64,000 nucleotides of DNA from Pseudomonas segetis (lineage in GTDB: Bacteria > Pseudomonadota > Gammaproteobacteria > Pseudomonadales > Pseudomonadaceae), in NCBI RefSeq assembly GCF_900188155.1, contig NZ_FZOG01000004.1, positions 248,001-312,000 on the forward strand. The letters are read 5' to 3'. Under the pieces are notes generated by a model that had not been told where the DNA came from, ran no database searches, and was given only the letters and a program-made list of their open reading frames with translations. Of the stretch, positions 17,234 to 29,519 are shown one piece after another; the stretch's first letter is position 1; every line of letters starts with the position of its first letter. The position numbers and the translations under genes are program-made.

Positions 17234-18073
17234 ATGAGCGAAGACCGATCGAGCAACGAGCAAAAGTCATGGCTGAACAAGCTGACACAGGCTTTTGCTC
17301 ACGAGCCGAAAAACCGTCAAGAACTGCTGGAAGTCTTGCGCGAAGCGCACCAGAACAAGCTCCTGGACAGCGAGGCCCTGGCCATCGTTGAAGGCGCAAT
17401 CCAGGTCGCCGACCTGCAAGTTCGCGACATTATGGTTCCACGTTCACAGATGATCAGCATCAAAGCCACCCAAACTCCAAAAGAGTTCCTGCCATCGATT
17501 ATCGAGGCCGCGCACTCGCGCTATCCGGTAGTGGGTGAAAGCCTTGATGATGTGATCGGCATTCTGCTTGCAAAGGATCTGCTGCCGCTGATCCTGCAGG
17601 AGGAGCAGCAAAGCTTCAACATCAAGGACCTGCTACGCCCGGCGACCTTTGTTCCCGAGTCCAAGCGCCTTAACGTACTGCTGCGCGAATTCCGCGCCAA
17701 TCACAACCACATGGCGGTGGTGATTGACGAGTACGGCGGTGTCGCGGGCCTGGTGACCATTGAAGACGTGCTTGAGCAGATCGTCGGCGACATTGAAGAC
17801 GAACACGACGTCGAGGAAGACAGCTACGTCAAGCCGCTGCCAAGCGGGGATTTCCTGGTCAAGGCGCTGACCCCGATCGACAACTTCAATGAAGCCTTCG
17901 GCACCGACTTCTCCGACGACGAGTTCGATACTGTTGGCGGCCTGGTCATGAGCGCCTTTGGCCACCTGCCAAAACGCAATGAAGTGACCGAGATCGGCGG
18001 TTTCCGCTTCCGCATCCTCAATGCCGACAGCCGACGCGTACATTTGCTGCGCCTCACGCCTCTGGCAGGCTGA
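17234..18073 (+). CDS. ybeX: CorC/YbeX family CBS-domain protein
   Basis: The 279-residue cytosolic protein has two CBS domains (about residues 65-190; note VRDIMVPRSQM and MAVVIDEYGGVAGLVTIEDVLEQIVG) and a C-terminal CorC_HlyC transporter-associated domain. The family is linked to magnesium efflux (CorC) and, in E. coli, to ribosome homeostasis. Its place between ybeY and lnt is conserved. The start ATG 17234 follows the ybeY stop by 33 bases. Confidence 0.93.
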   Translation: MSEDRSSNEQKSWLNKLTQAFAHEPKNRQELLEVLREAHQNKLLDSEALAIVEGAIQVADLQVRDIMVPRSQMISIKATQTPKEFLPSIIEAAHSRYPVVGESLDDVIGILLAKDLLPLILQEEQQSFNIKDLLRPATFVPESKRLNVLLREFRANHNHMAVVIDEYGGVAGLVTIEDVLEQIVGDIEDEHDVEEDSYVKPLPSGDFLVKALTPIDNFNEAFGTDFSDDEFDTVGGLVMSAFGHLPKRNEVTEIGGFRFRILNADSRRVHLLRLTPLAG

Positions 18074-18190
18074 TACAGGTCCCGGCCGAGCTGATTTGGC
18101 TCAGCCGGGACAACAAGATCAACTCTAAACTTGCCGAACATGGGCGCTTACCTATAGCCTCCAGCGGTCTTTTATCGTCTAGGATTCAAC

Positions 18191-19711
18191 ATGCGCTGGA
18201 TCACCCGCCCGGGTTGGCTAGGTAACCTGATCAGCATGGCTGCAGGTGCCATCACTACACTGGCCCTTGCACCCTTTGATATCTGGCCACTGGCGCTGCT
18301 TTCAATCGCCCTGTTTTACCTTGGCCTGCGCGACCTGGCACCGGGCAAAGCGGCTAGCCGTGGCTGGTGCTATGGGTTCGGCCTGTTTGCCGCAGGCACC
18401 AGCTGGGTCTACGTCAGCATTCACACCTTTGGCGATGCCTCTCCCCTGCTGGCGGGCCTGCTGACGCTTGGTTTCGTCATGGGCCTTGGGCTGTTTTTCG
18501 CCTTGCCCGCCGCCATTTGGGCGCGCTGGATTCGCCGCCCCGAGGCACCACTGGCTGACGCCCTGGCATTCGCCGCACTCTGGGTGGCCCAGGAAGCCTT
18601 TCGCGGCTGGTTCCTGACGGGTTTCCCCTGGCTTTATGCCGGTTACAGTCAGCTCGACGGGCCACTGGCCGGGCTTGCGCCAGTCGGTGGCGTATGGCTG
18701 GTCTCATTTACCCTGGCTCTCAGCGCAGCGCTGTTGATCAATCTCTTCTCGCTACGCAAACGCCCTGCGTTTCTAAGTGCCGGCGTAGTGCTATTGGCCG
18801 CGCCCTGGCTAGCTGGCTTGCTGCTCAACGGTCATGCCTGGACCCAACCCGCCGGACAGCCGCTGAGCCTGTTATCAATCCAGGGCAATATTGAACAGAG
18901 CATGAAATGGGACCCCGCCAAGCTTGAAGCCCAGCTTGAGCTGTATCGCGACCTGACACTTAATGCCAAGCCAACCGACCTGGTCATCTGGCCAGAAACA
19001 GCGGTGCCGGTGCTCAAGGACCAGGCCCTCGGCTTCTTGGGCAGCATGGATAACTTTGCCAGTGAGCGAAAGTCAGCACTGATCACCGGCGTACCGATTC
19101 GCCAGCCCAATAAGGCCGGCGAGTTGCGCTATTACAACGGTGTGACCGTGCTTGGCCAGGGCAGCGGAGATTACCTGAAGCAAAAGCTGGTGCCATTTGG
19201 CGAATATGTACCATTGCAAGAAGTGCTGCGCGGCTTGATCGCCTTCTTCAACCTGCCCATGTCGGACTTTGCTCGCGGCGACTCCGATCAGCCCCTGCTT
19301 GAAGCCAAGGGCTACAGAATTGCCACGCTGATCTGTTATGAAGTGGTGTATCCGGAGTTTGCCGCAGGCCTTGCCGCCAAAAGCGATCTACTGCTCACCG
19401 TGAGCAACGACGCCTGGTTTGGTCGCTCGATCGGTCCGCTGCAACATTTGCAGATGGCACAAATGCGCGCCCTGGAGGCGGGTCGCTGGATGATTCGCAC
19501 CACCAACAACGGCATGACCGTGCTGATCGACCCAATGGGGGATATCACGGCAAAGCTGCCGCAGTTCAAGCGCGGCATGCTGTACGGCAGCGTCCATCCA
19601 ATGCAGGGCCTGACGCCTTACCTGCAGTTTCGCTCCTGGCCGCTGATTATTCTCTGCGGCCTGTTGTTCGGCTGGGCTTTACTGGCCAGCCGCATGGCCA
19701 AGACAGTCTAA
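18191..19711 (+). CDS. lnt: apolipoprotein N-acyltransferase
   Basis: The 506-residue inner-membrane enzyme adds the third acyl chain to lipoproteins. An N-terminal block of about six membrane segments is followed by a periplasmic nitrilase-like domain with the catalytic Glu (WPETAVP), Lys (KQKLVPFGEYVP) and Cys (ATLICYEVVYPEF). A final membrane segment lies near residue 480. AGGATT precedes ATG 18191. Several lipoproteins in this window (LptE, RlpA, the transglycosylase, the MORN/C13 protein) would be substrates. Confidence 0.96.
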   Translation: MRWITRPGWLGNLISMAAGAITTLALAPFDIWPLALLSIALFYLGLRDLAPGKAASRGWCYGFGLFAAGTSWVYVSIHTFGDASPLLAGLLTLGFVMGLGLFFALPAAIWARWIRRPEAPLADALAFAALWVAQEAFRGWFLTGFPWLYAGYSQLDGPLAGLAPVGGVWLVSFTLALSAALLINLFSLRKRPAFLSAGVVLLAAPWLAGLLLNGHAWTQPAGQPLSLLSIQGNIEQSMKWDPAKLEAQLELYRDLTLNAKPTDLVIWPETAVPVLKDQALGFLGSMDNFASERKSALITGVPIRQPNKAGELRYYNGVTVLGQGSGDYLKQKLVPFGEYVPLQEVLRGLIAFFNLPMSDFARGDSDQPLLEAKGYRIATLICYEVVYPEFAAGLAAKSDLLLTVSNDAWFGRSIGPLQHLQMAQMRALEAGRWMIRTTNNGMTVLIDPMGDITAKLPQFKRGMLYGSVHPMQGLTPYLQFRSWPLIILCGLLFGWALLASRMAKTV

Positions 19712-19729
19712 GCAGCCTCGACAGGAAGC

Positions 19730-20488
19730 TTAGTAGAAGAGGCGATAGGCCATATGACCTATCGCCTCGTTAATCAGCCAGGTGCTTTGCATAAAGGCCT
19801 TGCCGTCAGGCAACCAGCCTGCATCCGGACGAGCGTCCAGCTTGGCCAGCGACCCAACCGGAGCAGGCACCACAGCAAAACCCTGCTGTTCGAAACTCCA
19901 GCGCGCACGAGCCATATGAAAGGCCTGGGTAACCACGACCACGCGATTGATCTTCTCTGCTGCGAGGATTTCACGACTAAATTGTGCGTTTTCCCAAGTG
20001 GTCCGGCTCTGCGACTCTTGCCAACGCGTGGCCACGGAAAAATCCTCGTCCAGCACGTCGGCCATAATCGCCGCCTCGCTTGGCGGCTTGCCGAAATGCA
20101 ATCCGCCGGATATCAATACTGGCAAGCCTGAAGCCCTGGCCAACCTTGCCGCATAGCGCAGGCGCTCGATGGCCAACGCACTGGGCTGATCCTCCGTCCA
20201 GGCCGCATCGCCCTGGTCTCGCCCAGCCCCGAGCACGACTATCGCATCGGCCAATTGCGCCAACTGAGCGACCTGCTCCGCACTCAGCGCCGGCTCCGTT
20301 TCGATCTGCCGCGCCGCCCATTCAACCGTCACCGGCAAGCTCATGACCCAAAGCCCTCCGGCACCACAGAAAAAACAGCACGCAGCAATACGCGGCGCCC
20401 GCTTGCGCAGCCACCATGAAAGAATCAGCAAGATAAACAACACGCCTGGCGGCATGCACAGTTGCTTGATCAGGAAACGAAGCGGCAT
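19730..20488 (-). CDS. YdcF/ElyC family (DUF218) membrane protein
   Basis: The 252-residue protein has two N-terminal membrane segments and a periplasmic DUF218 domain (about residues 80-240), with AIVVLGAG, PVLISGG, the TWENA segment and VVVVTQAFHMARA. ElyC in E. coli affects peptidoglycan and lipid-carrier metabolism; which branch this is cannot be settled. It converges with lnt; the last codons form an 11-bp hairpin (19739-19768) that lacks a U run. Confidence 0.87.
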   Translation of the reverse strand: MPLRFLIKQLCMPPGVLFILLILSWWLRKRAPRIAACCFFCGAGGLWVMSLPVTVEWAARQIETEPALSAEQVAQLAQLADAIVVLGAGRDQGDAAWTEDQPSALAIERLRYAARLARASGLPVLISGGLHFGKPPSEAAIMADVLDEDFSVATRWQESQSRTTWENAQFSREILAAEKINRVVVVTQAFHMARARWSFEQQGFAVVPAPVGSLAKLDARPDAGWLPDGKAFMQSTWLINEAIGHMAYRLFY

Positions 20489-20624
20489 TGAGTCAATCCA
20501 TCGACAGTCGCGAACGGCATTGTCACGAACAGGGCGCGCTGAAATATATCAGAACGCGGCCTCGATTCAGCAGCACAGGTCAAAGTCCCAGGCATTAAAG
20601 CTGGCCGGACAACTGTAACGAAAC

Positions 20625-21050
20625 TCAATGCACTCCAGCGCGCACCAGCCGAAACAGGGTTGAACCACACGCCTGGCAACTAGATGCCCGCGAAAGCGAC
20701 GGCATTGCCAAGGCGCTGCCGCACAGGGCGCAACTGAATTGCCCACGCCTGGCGCTCAATAACCTTGATCGTGACGCGGCCCTGCGTTGCATGCTCCAAC
20801 TGGGACGACGCTCAAGGCTGGAAAACTCCCTGGCGGCGGCATGCCAGCCCTGCAGCCAGCTCAGGTCACGTTCCAGATAGGCATTGATCAACCCCAGCTC
20901 GGCAGGCGTCAAGCCACGTAACTCCAACTCTTGTGGTTCACTTGTAACAAGACCCTGCACGCTTTGTGCGTCATCCAGCGCGGTGGCCAGCCGTTGCAGT
21001 AAACGGCCATATAACCCGGCACTGGCTTGTACCCTTTGAAATTCGCCCAT
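20625..21050 (-). CDS. ybeL: YbeL-like zinc-ribbon protein (DUF1451)
   Basis: The 141-residue protein has a helical N-terminal region (to about 105) and a C-terminal zinc ribbon with paired CALC and CQAC motifs. In E. coli ybeL also sits beside and divergent from leuS, which supports the assignment; function is unknown. The start at ATG 21050 is set by GAGGTG just upstream; an in-frame ATG eight codons earlier lacks a site. It precedes the YdcF gene on the same strand with 136 bases between. Confidence 0.8.
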   Translation of the reverse strand: MGEFQRVQASAGLYGRLLQRLATALDDAQSVQGLVTSEPQELELRGLTPAELGLINAYLERDLSWLQGWHAAAREFSSLERRPSWSMQRRAASRSRLLSARRGQFSCALCGSALAMPSLSRASSCQACGSTLFRLVRAGVH

Positions 21051-21087
21051 CAAGCACCTCATCCGGGTATACATGCTCTATTACTGA

Positions 21088-23853
<2,766 letters not shown>

Positions 23854-23910
23854 TTAGAGCCCGGCGCCGGGCAATGCACCGCGCCGGGACGCTCGCCAAG
23901 GGGATACAAG

Positions 23911-24519
23911 ATGATCAAACGGAATCTGCTACTAATCGGCCTGACCGCCCTACTCAGTGCTTGCGGCTTTCAGCTACGCGGCACCGGCGATGTGCAATTC
24001 ACCCTGACTGAACTCAACGTGACCGCACGTAACGCCTACGGTGAAACAGTCAAGCAAGTCACCGAAACCCTTGAGAACAACAAGGTCAAGGTCAATGCGG
24101 GCGCGCCTTACACATTGGCACTGGTCAATGAGCAGGAAACCCAACGTAGCGCCAGCTACACCAGCTCAGCACAAACTGCAGAAAACGAGCTGACTACCCG
24201 TCTCGACTACGAAATCCGGGGCGGCAGCAAGAATCTGCTGTTGCTGAACAATCAGCTTGAAGTACGCAGCATCCAAACCCGCGACGGCAACAACATCGTG
24301 GGCTCCGACGAAGAGATGGCCCAGTTGCGCCAGGAAATGCGCCGCGACCTGATCAATCAGCTCATGTTGCGCCTGCAACTGATCACCCCGGCACAGCTTG
24401 ATGCATTGCTGCAAACCGCAGAAGCCAAGGCCCAGGCCGAAGCAGATGCAGAAGAAGCCGCGCGCCAGCGCCAAGCCGCTGAACCGCAGCAGTCGCCAAT
24501 GGAAATACCCGCACAGTAA
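23911..24519 (+). CDS. lptE: LPS assembly lipoprotein LptE
   Basis: The 202-residue lipoprotein plugs the LptD barrel in the outer membrane and helps insert lipopolysaccharide. A signal peptide ends in lipobox LSAC (Cys near residue 17), followed by GFQLRG, typical of LptE. The C-terminal 40 residues are Ala/Glu/Gln-rich and probably a disordered or helical tail. It starts 57 bases after leuS and ends just before a terminator. Confidence 0.94.
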   Translation: MIKRNLLLIGLTALLSACGFQLRGTGDVQFTLTELNVTARNAYGETVKQVTETLENNKVKVNAGAPYTLALVNEQETQRSASYTSSAQTAENELTTRLDYEIRGGSKNLLLLNNQLEVRSIQTRDGNNIVGSDEEMAQLRQEMRRDLINQLMLRLQLITPAQLDALLQTAEAKAQAEADAEEAARQRQAAEPQQSPMEIPAQ

Positions 24520-24525
24520 AGCCTT

Positions 24526-24556
24526 GGGTGGACGTCGTTTATTCGTCCACCCTTTT
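24526..24556 (+). terminator. intrinsic terminator after lptE
   Basis: GGGTGGACG (24526-24534) and CGTCCACCC (24544-24552) form a perfect 9-bp stem with a 9-base loop, followed by four T. It would end or attenuate leuS-lptE transcription before holA, which begins 149 bases later. Confidence 0.7.
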
Positions 24557-24704
24557 AGGCTGCCAAAGGTGCGACCTGAACATTTGCCGTCCACCCCTTG
24601 CGCCACTGGCATTCAATATATGGCTGCACTGTGGTGGACAGGCCTTGCCCACCACGCCCGGCGGATCTGGCTAAACCCGCCACTTTCTAGAGGCCACGGC
24701 GCAG

Positions 24705-25742
24705 ATGAAACTGAACCCCGCACAACTTGGCAAACACCTACAGGGTGCACTCGCAGCCGTTTACGTCGTCAGCGGCGACGAGCCGCTGCTCTGCCAGGAA
24801 GCGTGCGACGCGATACGCGCAGCCTGCCGCGCCCAGGGTTTCAGCGAACGCCAGGTGTTCAACGCCGAAGCCAACTTCGATTGGGGCAATTTACTCCAGG
24901 CCAGCGCCAGCCTCTCGCTATTTGCCGACAAGCGCCTGCTTGAGTTGCGCATTCCCGGTGGCAAGCCAAGCGACAAGGGCGTAGCCCTGCTTGAATACCT
25001 TGCACGCCCCGCGGAAGACACAGTCCTGCTGGTAAGCCTGCCCAAACTCGACGGCAGTACGCAAAAGAGCAAATGGGCCAAGGCCCTGATCGAAGGTCCA
25101 AACACCCAGTTCTTGCAGATCTGGCCGGTGGATGCCAACCAGCTCGGCCAATGGATTCGCCAGCGCATGGCCCAGTCTGGCCTGAGCGCAACCCAGGAGG
25201 CAGTCGAGATGATTGCGGTGCGGGTCGAAGGCAATTTGCTTGCCGCGGCGCAAGAGATCGAAAAGCTCAAGTTACTCGCCGAGGGTAATCAGGTTGATGT
25301 CGACACCGTTCAGGCTGCCGTGGCCGACAGCGCCCGCTTTGATGTCTTTGGCCTGATCGACGCTGCACTCAATGGCGAGGCCGAGCACGCCCTGCGCATG
25401 CTTGAAGGCCTGCGCGGCGAAGGAGTGGAACCGCCGGTGATTCTCTGGGCATTGGCCCGCGAGATACGTTTGCTGGCGACCATTGCCCAGCAATACGGCC
25501 AAGGCATGCCACTCGACAAAGCCTTCAGCTCTGCTCGCCCACCGGTCTGGGATAAACGCAGGCCACTGGTCAGCAAGGCCCTGCAACGCCACTCAGCCCT
25601 GCGCTGGGCCAAACTGCTGGAGGACGCGCAGGCCATTGATGCACAGATCAAGGGCCAGGCCCCTGGTGATGCCTGGAGCACGCTGAACATGCTGACCCTG
25701 AGCATATGCGGAAAACGCCTGAGCATCAGCAACGCCGTATAA
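24705..25742 (+). CDS. holA: DNA polymerase III delta subunit
   Basis: The 345-residue delta subunit opens the beta clamp within the clamp-loader complex. It has the DNA_pol3_delta fold, with VVSGDEPLLCQEACDAIR near residue 20, LVSLPKLDG, and the helical collar region LIDAALNGEAEHALRMLEGL. Length equals the family norm. Its place after lptE is conserved, although a terminator-like hairpin separates the two. Confidence 0.95.
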   Translation: MKLNPAQLGKHLQGALAAVYVVSGDEPLLCQEACDAIRAACRAQGFSERQVFNAEANFDWGNLLQASASLSLFADKRLLELRIPGGKPSDKGVALLEYLARPAEDTVLLVSLPKLDGSTQKSKWAKALIEGPNTQFLQIWPVDANQLGQWIRQRMAQSGLSATQEAVEMIAVRVEGNLLAAAQEIEKLKLLAEGNQVDVDTVQAAVADSARFDVFGLIDAALNGEAEHALRMLEGLRGEGVEPPVILWALAREIRLLATIAQQYGQGMPLDKAFSSARPPVWDKRRPLVSKALQRHSALRWAKLLEDAQAIDAQIKGQAPGDAWSTLNMLTLSICGKRLSISNAV

Positions 25743-25866
25743 CCCAGGCACCAACAAAAGCCGTTCGGCACTTACCTGCCCGACCACGCCAATCTGGACT
25801 TTATTCCACAGCCGGCCCATCATTTGCGCCGCAGCACTGCTGTAAACACGCAATGTGGAGAAAGCC

Positions 25867-26025
25867 ATGAGCAAATCAGGTCAAAAACGACCGAATAAAG
25901 CCAAGTCAATCGTTGCCCAGCCGTTATTTCGCAGCCAGCAACAAAAGCCACAGAAAGGTAAAGGTAGTTACCGTCGCCAAGCCTCCCAGCAAAACTGGGA
26001 GGCTTGTTCGTTCATGGCTGCCTGA
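25867..26025 (+). CDS. arfA: alternative ribosome-rescue factor ArfA
   Basis: The 52-codon gene encodes a very basic protein starting MSKSGQKRPNKAKSIVAQPL and containing FRSQQQKPQKGKGSYRRQ, the ArfA signature. ArfA frees stalled ribosomes with release factor 2 when trans-translation fails. The coding sequence contains an 11-bp hairpin (25979-26005) ahead of the stop codon. In E. coli such a hairpin makes the mRNA end without a stop, so tmRNA normally tags and destroys the product and active ArfA appears only when tmRNA is overwhelmed. The same logic is inferred here. The last residues after the hairpin (EACSFMAA) are hydrophobic, like the degradable E. coli tail. Confidence 0.9.
   Translation: MSKSGQKRPNKAKSIVAQPLFRSQQQKPQKGKGSYRRQASQQNWEACSFMAA
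25979..26005 (+). terminator. hairpin inside the arfA coding sequence
   Basis: The arms 25979-25989 and 25995-26005 are perfectly complementary over 11 bp (core GCCTCCCAG/CTGGGAGGC) with a CAAAA loop. The stop codon of arfA lies 18 bases beyond. The following T run is short (TTGTT), so the hairpin may act as a terminator or as an RNase III site; either would yield non-stop mRNA. Confidence 0.8.
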
Positions 26026-26097
26026 AACCACCGTTTCAGTCTGCATACAGCCTCATCCATGTTATGGTAGGTCACTGGGAAACGTGCTGAGACCACC

Positions 26098-27393
26098 ATG
26101 CCAAACCTGCTTTTCCGTGGCCTGAGCCACACCTCTATTACCCTCTCCTTTGTACTTCTGAGTGCCTGCTCTGAAGCACCTGCTCAATCAATGAGCGGGA
26201 CACCGACAGCCGCGCCAATAACCCAACCCGCGCCCACGCCTGAAGTGGCGCAAACAGCCCAGCCGGCACTAAGTTTCGCCGAATGGCGCATGCTGCTGCG
26301 TAGCGATGCAATCGCCGCAGGGATAAGCGAAACACTGTTTGACCGAGCGTTTGCAGGCGTGACTCCAAACCCCGATGTTCTCCGCCTGGACAACAGCCAA
26401 CCCGAGTTCACTCGCCCGGTCTGGGAATACCTGGACGGCGCGGTGTCGCCAGCCCGCGTCAAACAGGGCAAGACCCTGATGCTGCAAGAACGCCAGGCCC
26501 TGGACCGTATCGAGCAGCGCTATGGGGTCAATCGCGAAACCCTGGTCGCCATCTGGGGCATGGAGAGCAACTTTGGCGGCAACATTGGCAGCTACAATGT
26601 CGTTCGCTCACTGGCAACGCTCGCTTACGAGGGACGGCGCCAGGCCTTTTGGCGCAGTCAACTCTTGGCCGTGCTGCAAATTCTCCAGCATGGTGATACC
26701 GACCCCGAACATCTGGTCGGCTCCTGGGCTGGTGCGATGGGACAAACCCAGTTCATGCCAACCACCTACAACGAGCACGCCGTGGACTTTGACGGTGACG
26801 GCAAGCGTGACGTCTGGCGCTCATCAACCGACGCCCTGGCATCTGCGGCCCAATACCTGAACGTATCCGGCTGGCAAATGAACCAACCCTGGGGGTTTGA
26901 AGTACGCCTGCCAGCAGGCTTCGACTATGCCCTGGCCGACCCGGAAGTGCGCCGCACCCTGAGCCAATGGCAAGCGCTAGGCGTCAAGCCGGTCAACAGC
27001 AGCGCCGCGTCAGTGCCATCCGAGTCGATGGCTACCCTATTGCTGCCAGCAGGTCACAAGGGCCCGGCCTTCTTGCTGATGAACAATTTCCGCAGCATTC
27101 TGCGCTACAACAACTCCACCTCTTATGCACTGGCCATAGGCTTGCTCAGCGACAGCCTGCGTGGCGCCGCAGGCGTTCAGGCCAGATGGCCGGTTGGCGA
27201 GCGCCAGCTTGGCCGCCAGGAGCGTATTGAGCTACAGCAGTTGCTGGCACAGAAAGGCTTCGAGCCAGGCAAGGCCGATGGCATCATTGGCGCCAATACT
27301 CGCAAGGCCGTGCGCGCGTTCCAGCAACAGCAGCAACAGCCCGCCGATGGCTATCCAAGCATCGAGTTGCTGCAGCAATTGCGCGACCACTGA
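26098..27393 (+). CDS. lytic murein transglycosylase lipoprotein with peptidoglycan-binding domain
   Basis: The 431-residue protein starts with a lipoprotein signal (lipobox LSAC, Cys near 22) and a Pro/Thr/Ala linker. The MltB-type catalytic domain (about 60-335) has its glutamate in IWGMESNFGGNIGSYN and the GAMGQTQFMPTTY motif. A PG_binding_1 domain (about 360-430) ends the chain. It cleaves peptidoglycan glycan strands to 1,6-anhydro products. It is a paralogue of the mltB at 31803. A bidirectional terminator follows. Confidence 0.93.
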   Translation: MPNLLFRGLSHTSITLSFVLLSACSEAPAQSMSGTPTAAPITQPAPTPEVAQTAQPALSFAEWRMLLRSDAIAAGISETLFDRAFAGVTPNPDVLRLDNSQPEFTRPVWEYLDGAVSPARVKQGKTLMLQERQALDRIEQRYGVNRETLVAIWGMESNFGGNIGSYNVVRSLATLAYEGRRQAFWRSQLLAVLQILQHGDTDPEHLVGSWAGAMGQTQFMPTTYNEHAVDFDGDGKRDVWRSSTDALASAAQYLNVSGWQMNQPWGFEVRLPAGFDYALADPEVRRTLSQWQALGVKPVNSSAASVPSESMATLLLPAGHKGPAFLLMNNFRSILRYNNSTSYALAIGLLSDSLRGAAGVQARWPVGERQLGRQERIELQQLLAQKGFEPGKADGIIGANTRKAVRAFQQQQQQPADGYPSIELLQQLRDH

Positions 27394-27419
27394 TCCCGAC
27401 AAACAAATCCAAGCAACCA

Positions 27420-27445
27420 AAAAGGCGACCCCAGGGTCGCCTTTT
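27420..27445. terminator. bidirectional terminator between the transglycosylase and lipA
   Basis: GGCGACCC (27424-27431) and GGGTCGCC (27434-27441) form an 8-bp stem, extended by A and T runs on each side, so both strands end in a U tract. It separates convergent transcription units. Confidence 0.88.
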
Positions 27446-27499
27446 CAATGTGCGTATGGCTTAGAGCGGCTCAAAGCCGCCCCGAGGCCTCAAACCCGC

Positions 27500-28471
27500 T
27501 TAAGCCTTGGCGCCATGAGCCTGCTGGTCCGCGTGGTAGGAAGAACGTACCAACGGGCCGGATGCCACGTTCTTGAAGCCCATCTTCAGGCCTTCTTCGG
27601 CAAACCAGGCAAAGACGTCCGGGTGCACAAAGCGCTGCACTGGCAAGTGGTTGCGCGAGGGCTGCAGGTATTGACCCAGGGTCAGCATATCCACGTCATG
27701 CTCGCGCATGCGCTTCATCACCTCGATGACTTCTTCATCGGTTTCACCCAAGCCCAGCATCAAGCCTGACTTGGTAGGAACCCCCGGCACCAGCTGCTTG
27801 AACTTTTGCAGCAGGTCCAAAGACCACTCGAAGTCGGAACCAGGACGCGCAGCCTTGTACAGGCGCGGTACAGTCTCGAGGTTGTGGTTGAACACATCAG
27901 GCGGCTCGTTGGCCGTAATCGCCAGGGCAACATCCATGCGACCACGGTAGTCAGGTACCAGGGTTTCCAATTGCACATTCGGTGACAACTTGCGGATTTC
28001 ACGCAGGCAATCAACGAAGTGCTGGGCGCCGCCGTCACGCAGGTCATCACGGTCAACCGAAGTGATCACCACGTACTTCAGCTTCAAGTCGGCAATAGCC
28101 ACGGCGAGGTTGGTTGGCTCGTCGGTATCCAGTGGCTTTGGACGCCCGTGGCCAACGTCGCAGAACGGGCAGCGACGGGTACAGATATCCCCCATGATCA
28201 TGAAGGTTGCAGTACCGCCAGAGAAGCACTCGCCCAGGTTCGGGCAGGACGCTTCTTCGCACACGCTATGCAGCTTGTGCTTGCGCAGCAGTTGCTTGAT
28301 ACGATCGACCTCTGGCGAAACCGGAATTCGGACACGAATCCAGTCAGGCTTTTTAGGCAACTCGTCAGTCGGGATAATTTTTACCGGGATGCGCGCCATC
28401 TTCTCTGCGCCACGCAGCTTGACGCCTACTTCAACCTTGGCCGGTTTGCCGGCTGTTTCCACAGTGCTCAT
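27500..28471 (-). CDS. lipA: lipoyl synthase
   Basis: The 323-residue radical-SAM enzyme inserts two sulphurs into protein-bound octanoate. The auxiliary cluster cysteines are in [12 protein letters not shown] and the radical-SAM cluster in [10 protein letters not shown]; the closing RSSYHA serine is present. It overlaps lipB by one base (TGATG), so octanoyl transfer and sulphur insertion are co-translated. Length is normal for the family. Confidence 0.97.
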   Translation of the reverse strand: MSTVETAGKPAKVEVGVKLRGAEKMARIPVKIIPTDELPKKPDWIRVRIPVSPEVDRIKQLLRKHKLHSVCEEASCPNLGECFSGGTATFMIMGDICTRRCPFCDVGHGRPKPLDTDEPTNLAVAIADLKLKYVVITSVDRDDLRDGGAQHFVDCLREIRKLSPNVQLETLVPDYRGRMDVALAITANEPPDVFNHNLETVPRLYKAARPGSDFEWSLDLLQKFKQLVPGVPTKSGLMLGLGETDEEVIEVMKRMREHDVDMLTLGQYLQPSRNHLPVQRFVHPDVFAWFAEEGLKMGFKNVASGPLVRSSYHADQQAHGAKA

Positions 28472-29118
28472 CAGTCAATTCCGCCCGCAAGGGTCTTCTG
28501 TTCAGCGTAGTCGAGGTGTTTGACGAGCTGGTCACGCAGCCGGGCACGAACCTCGGAAAATTCTATTGGCGTCTCAACCAGGTCAGCCAGTTGAGTCATT
28601 GCCATTCCCGCATAGCCACAGGGGTTGATGCGCTGGAACGGCGACAGGTCCATGTCGGTATTAAGGGCCAGTCCATGGAATGAGCGGCCATTGCGAATAC
28701 GCAGGCCGAGCGAAGCAATTTTTGCGTCTCCCACATAGACACCCGGGGCATCGCTCTTGGTGTATGCAGTGACGCCGTAGCTGGCCAGCAGGTCCAGCAA
28801 GCTCTGCTCCATGCGGGTCACCAAATCACGAACACCGAGCTTGGAGCGACGAACATCGAGCATCAGGTAGGCAATCAATTGGCCCGGGCCGTGATAGGTC
28901 ACCTGACCGCCACGATCCACCTGCACCACCGGAATATCACCCGGCAGCAGTACATGCTCGGCTTTACCCGCTTGTCCCTGGGTAAATACAGGGGGGTGCT
29001 CAAGCAGCCAGATTTCGTCAGTGGTTTCAGGGCCACGGCTGTCAGTAAACCGCTGCATGGCATGCCAGGTCGGCTCATAGGCCACCTGCCCCAACTCACG
29101 AAAGCCGATCAGGCTCAT
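28471..29118 (-). CDS. lipB: octanoyl-[acyl-carrier-protein]:protein N-octanoyltransferase
   Basis: The 215-residue LipB moves octanoate from ACP to lipoyl domains. Family motifs are the substrate loop [14 protein letters not shown], the [21 protein letters not shown] block and the catalytic cysteine in INPCGYAGM. The start is ATG 29118, overlapping the ybeD stop; a GTG one codon earlier is possible. It sits between ybeD and lipA. Confidence 0.96.
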   Translation of the reverse strand: MSLIGFRELGQVAYEPTWHAMQRFTDSRGPETTDEIWLLEHPPVFTQGQAGKAEHVLLPGDIPVVQVDRGGQVTYHGPGQLIAYLMLDVRRSKLGVRDLVTRMEQSLLDLLASYGVTAYTKSDAPGVYVGDAKIASLGLRIRNGRSFHGLALNTDMDLSPFQRINPCGYAGMAMTQLADLVETPIEFSEVRARLRDQLVKHLDYAEQKTLAGGID

Positions 29119-29399
29119 CACAACACCATGTGGACGCGGCCAGTTGCTCGCAAATCAACATGAATGGCTTGCAGTTGCTCGACACCCGTCGCAGTGATCA
29201 GCACTTGTACAGACAGGTAGCGCCCATTACTGCTGTCCCGCGTGACCAATGTTCCAGGGTCCAGCTCGGGAGCATGGCGCTGAATCACATCAATCACCAG
29301 ATCAGCGAAGCCTTCGCCCGCATCGCCAATCACTTTGATTGGGTAGCGCTCGCAAGGAAACTCGATTTTTGGTGCTTTTACATCGTCAGTATCAGTCAT
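29118..29399 (-). CDS. ybeD: DUF493 family protein YbeD
   Basis: The 93-residue protein has the YbeD opening [17 protein letters not shown] and an ACT-like alpha/beta fold. The family accompanies lipB widely, and a regulatory role in lipoate metabolism has been proposed, but activity is unknown. Stop and start overlap with lipB (TGATG). A 120-base gap separates it from dacA. Confidence 0.92.
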   Translation of the reverse strand: MTDTDDVKAPKIEFPCERYPIKVIGDAGEGFADLVIDVIQRHAPELDPGTLVTRDSSNGRYLSVQVLITATGVEQLQAIHVDLRATGRVHMVL

Positions 29400-29519
29400 G
29401 GCATCAGCGGGCTTTTGGCCCGTCCATATGTGTTACGCCCCGGATAGGGGCGCATTAGACGCCTCCGAACACCTGAACCGCAAACAGGGCAAGGGTATTT
29501 AGAGGCGCTAAGCAAGTTA

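Noticed and set aside
19739..19768. 11-bp hairpin as a terminator between lnt and the YdcF gene
   Set aside because: It lies within the last YdcF codons and has no U run on either strand, so I do not call it a terminator.
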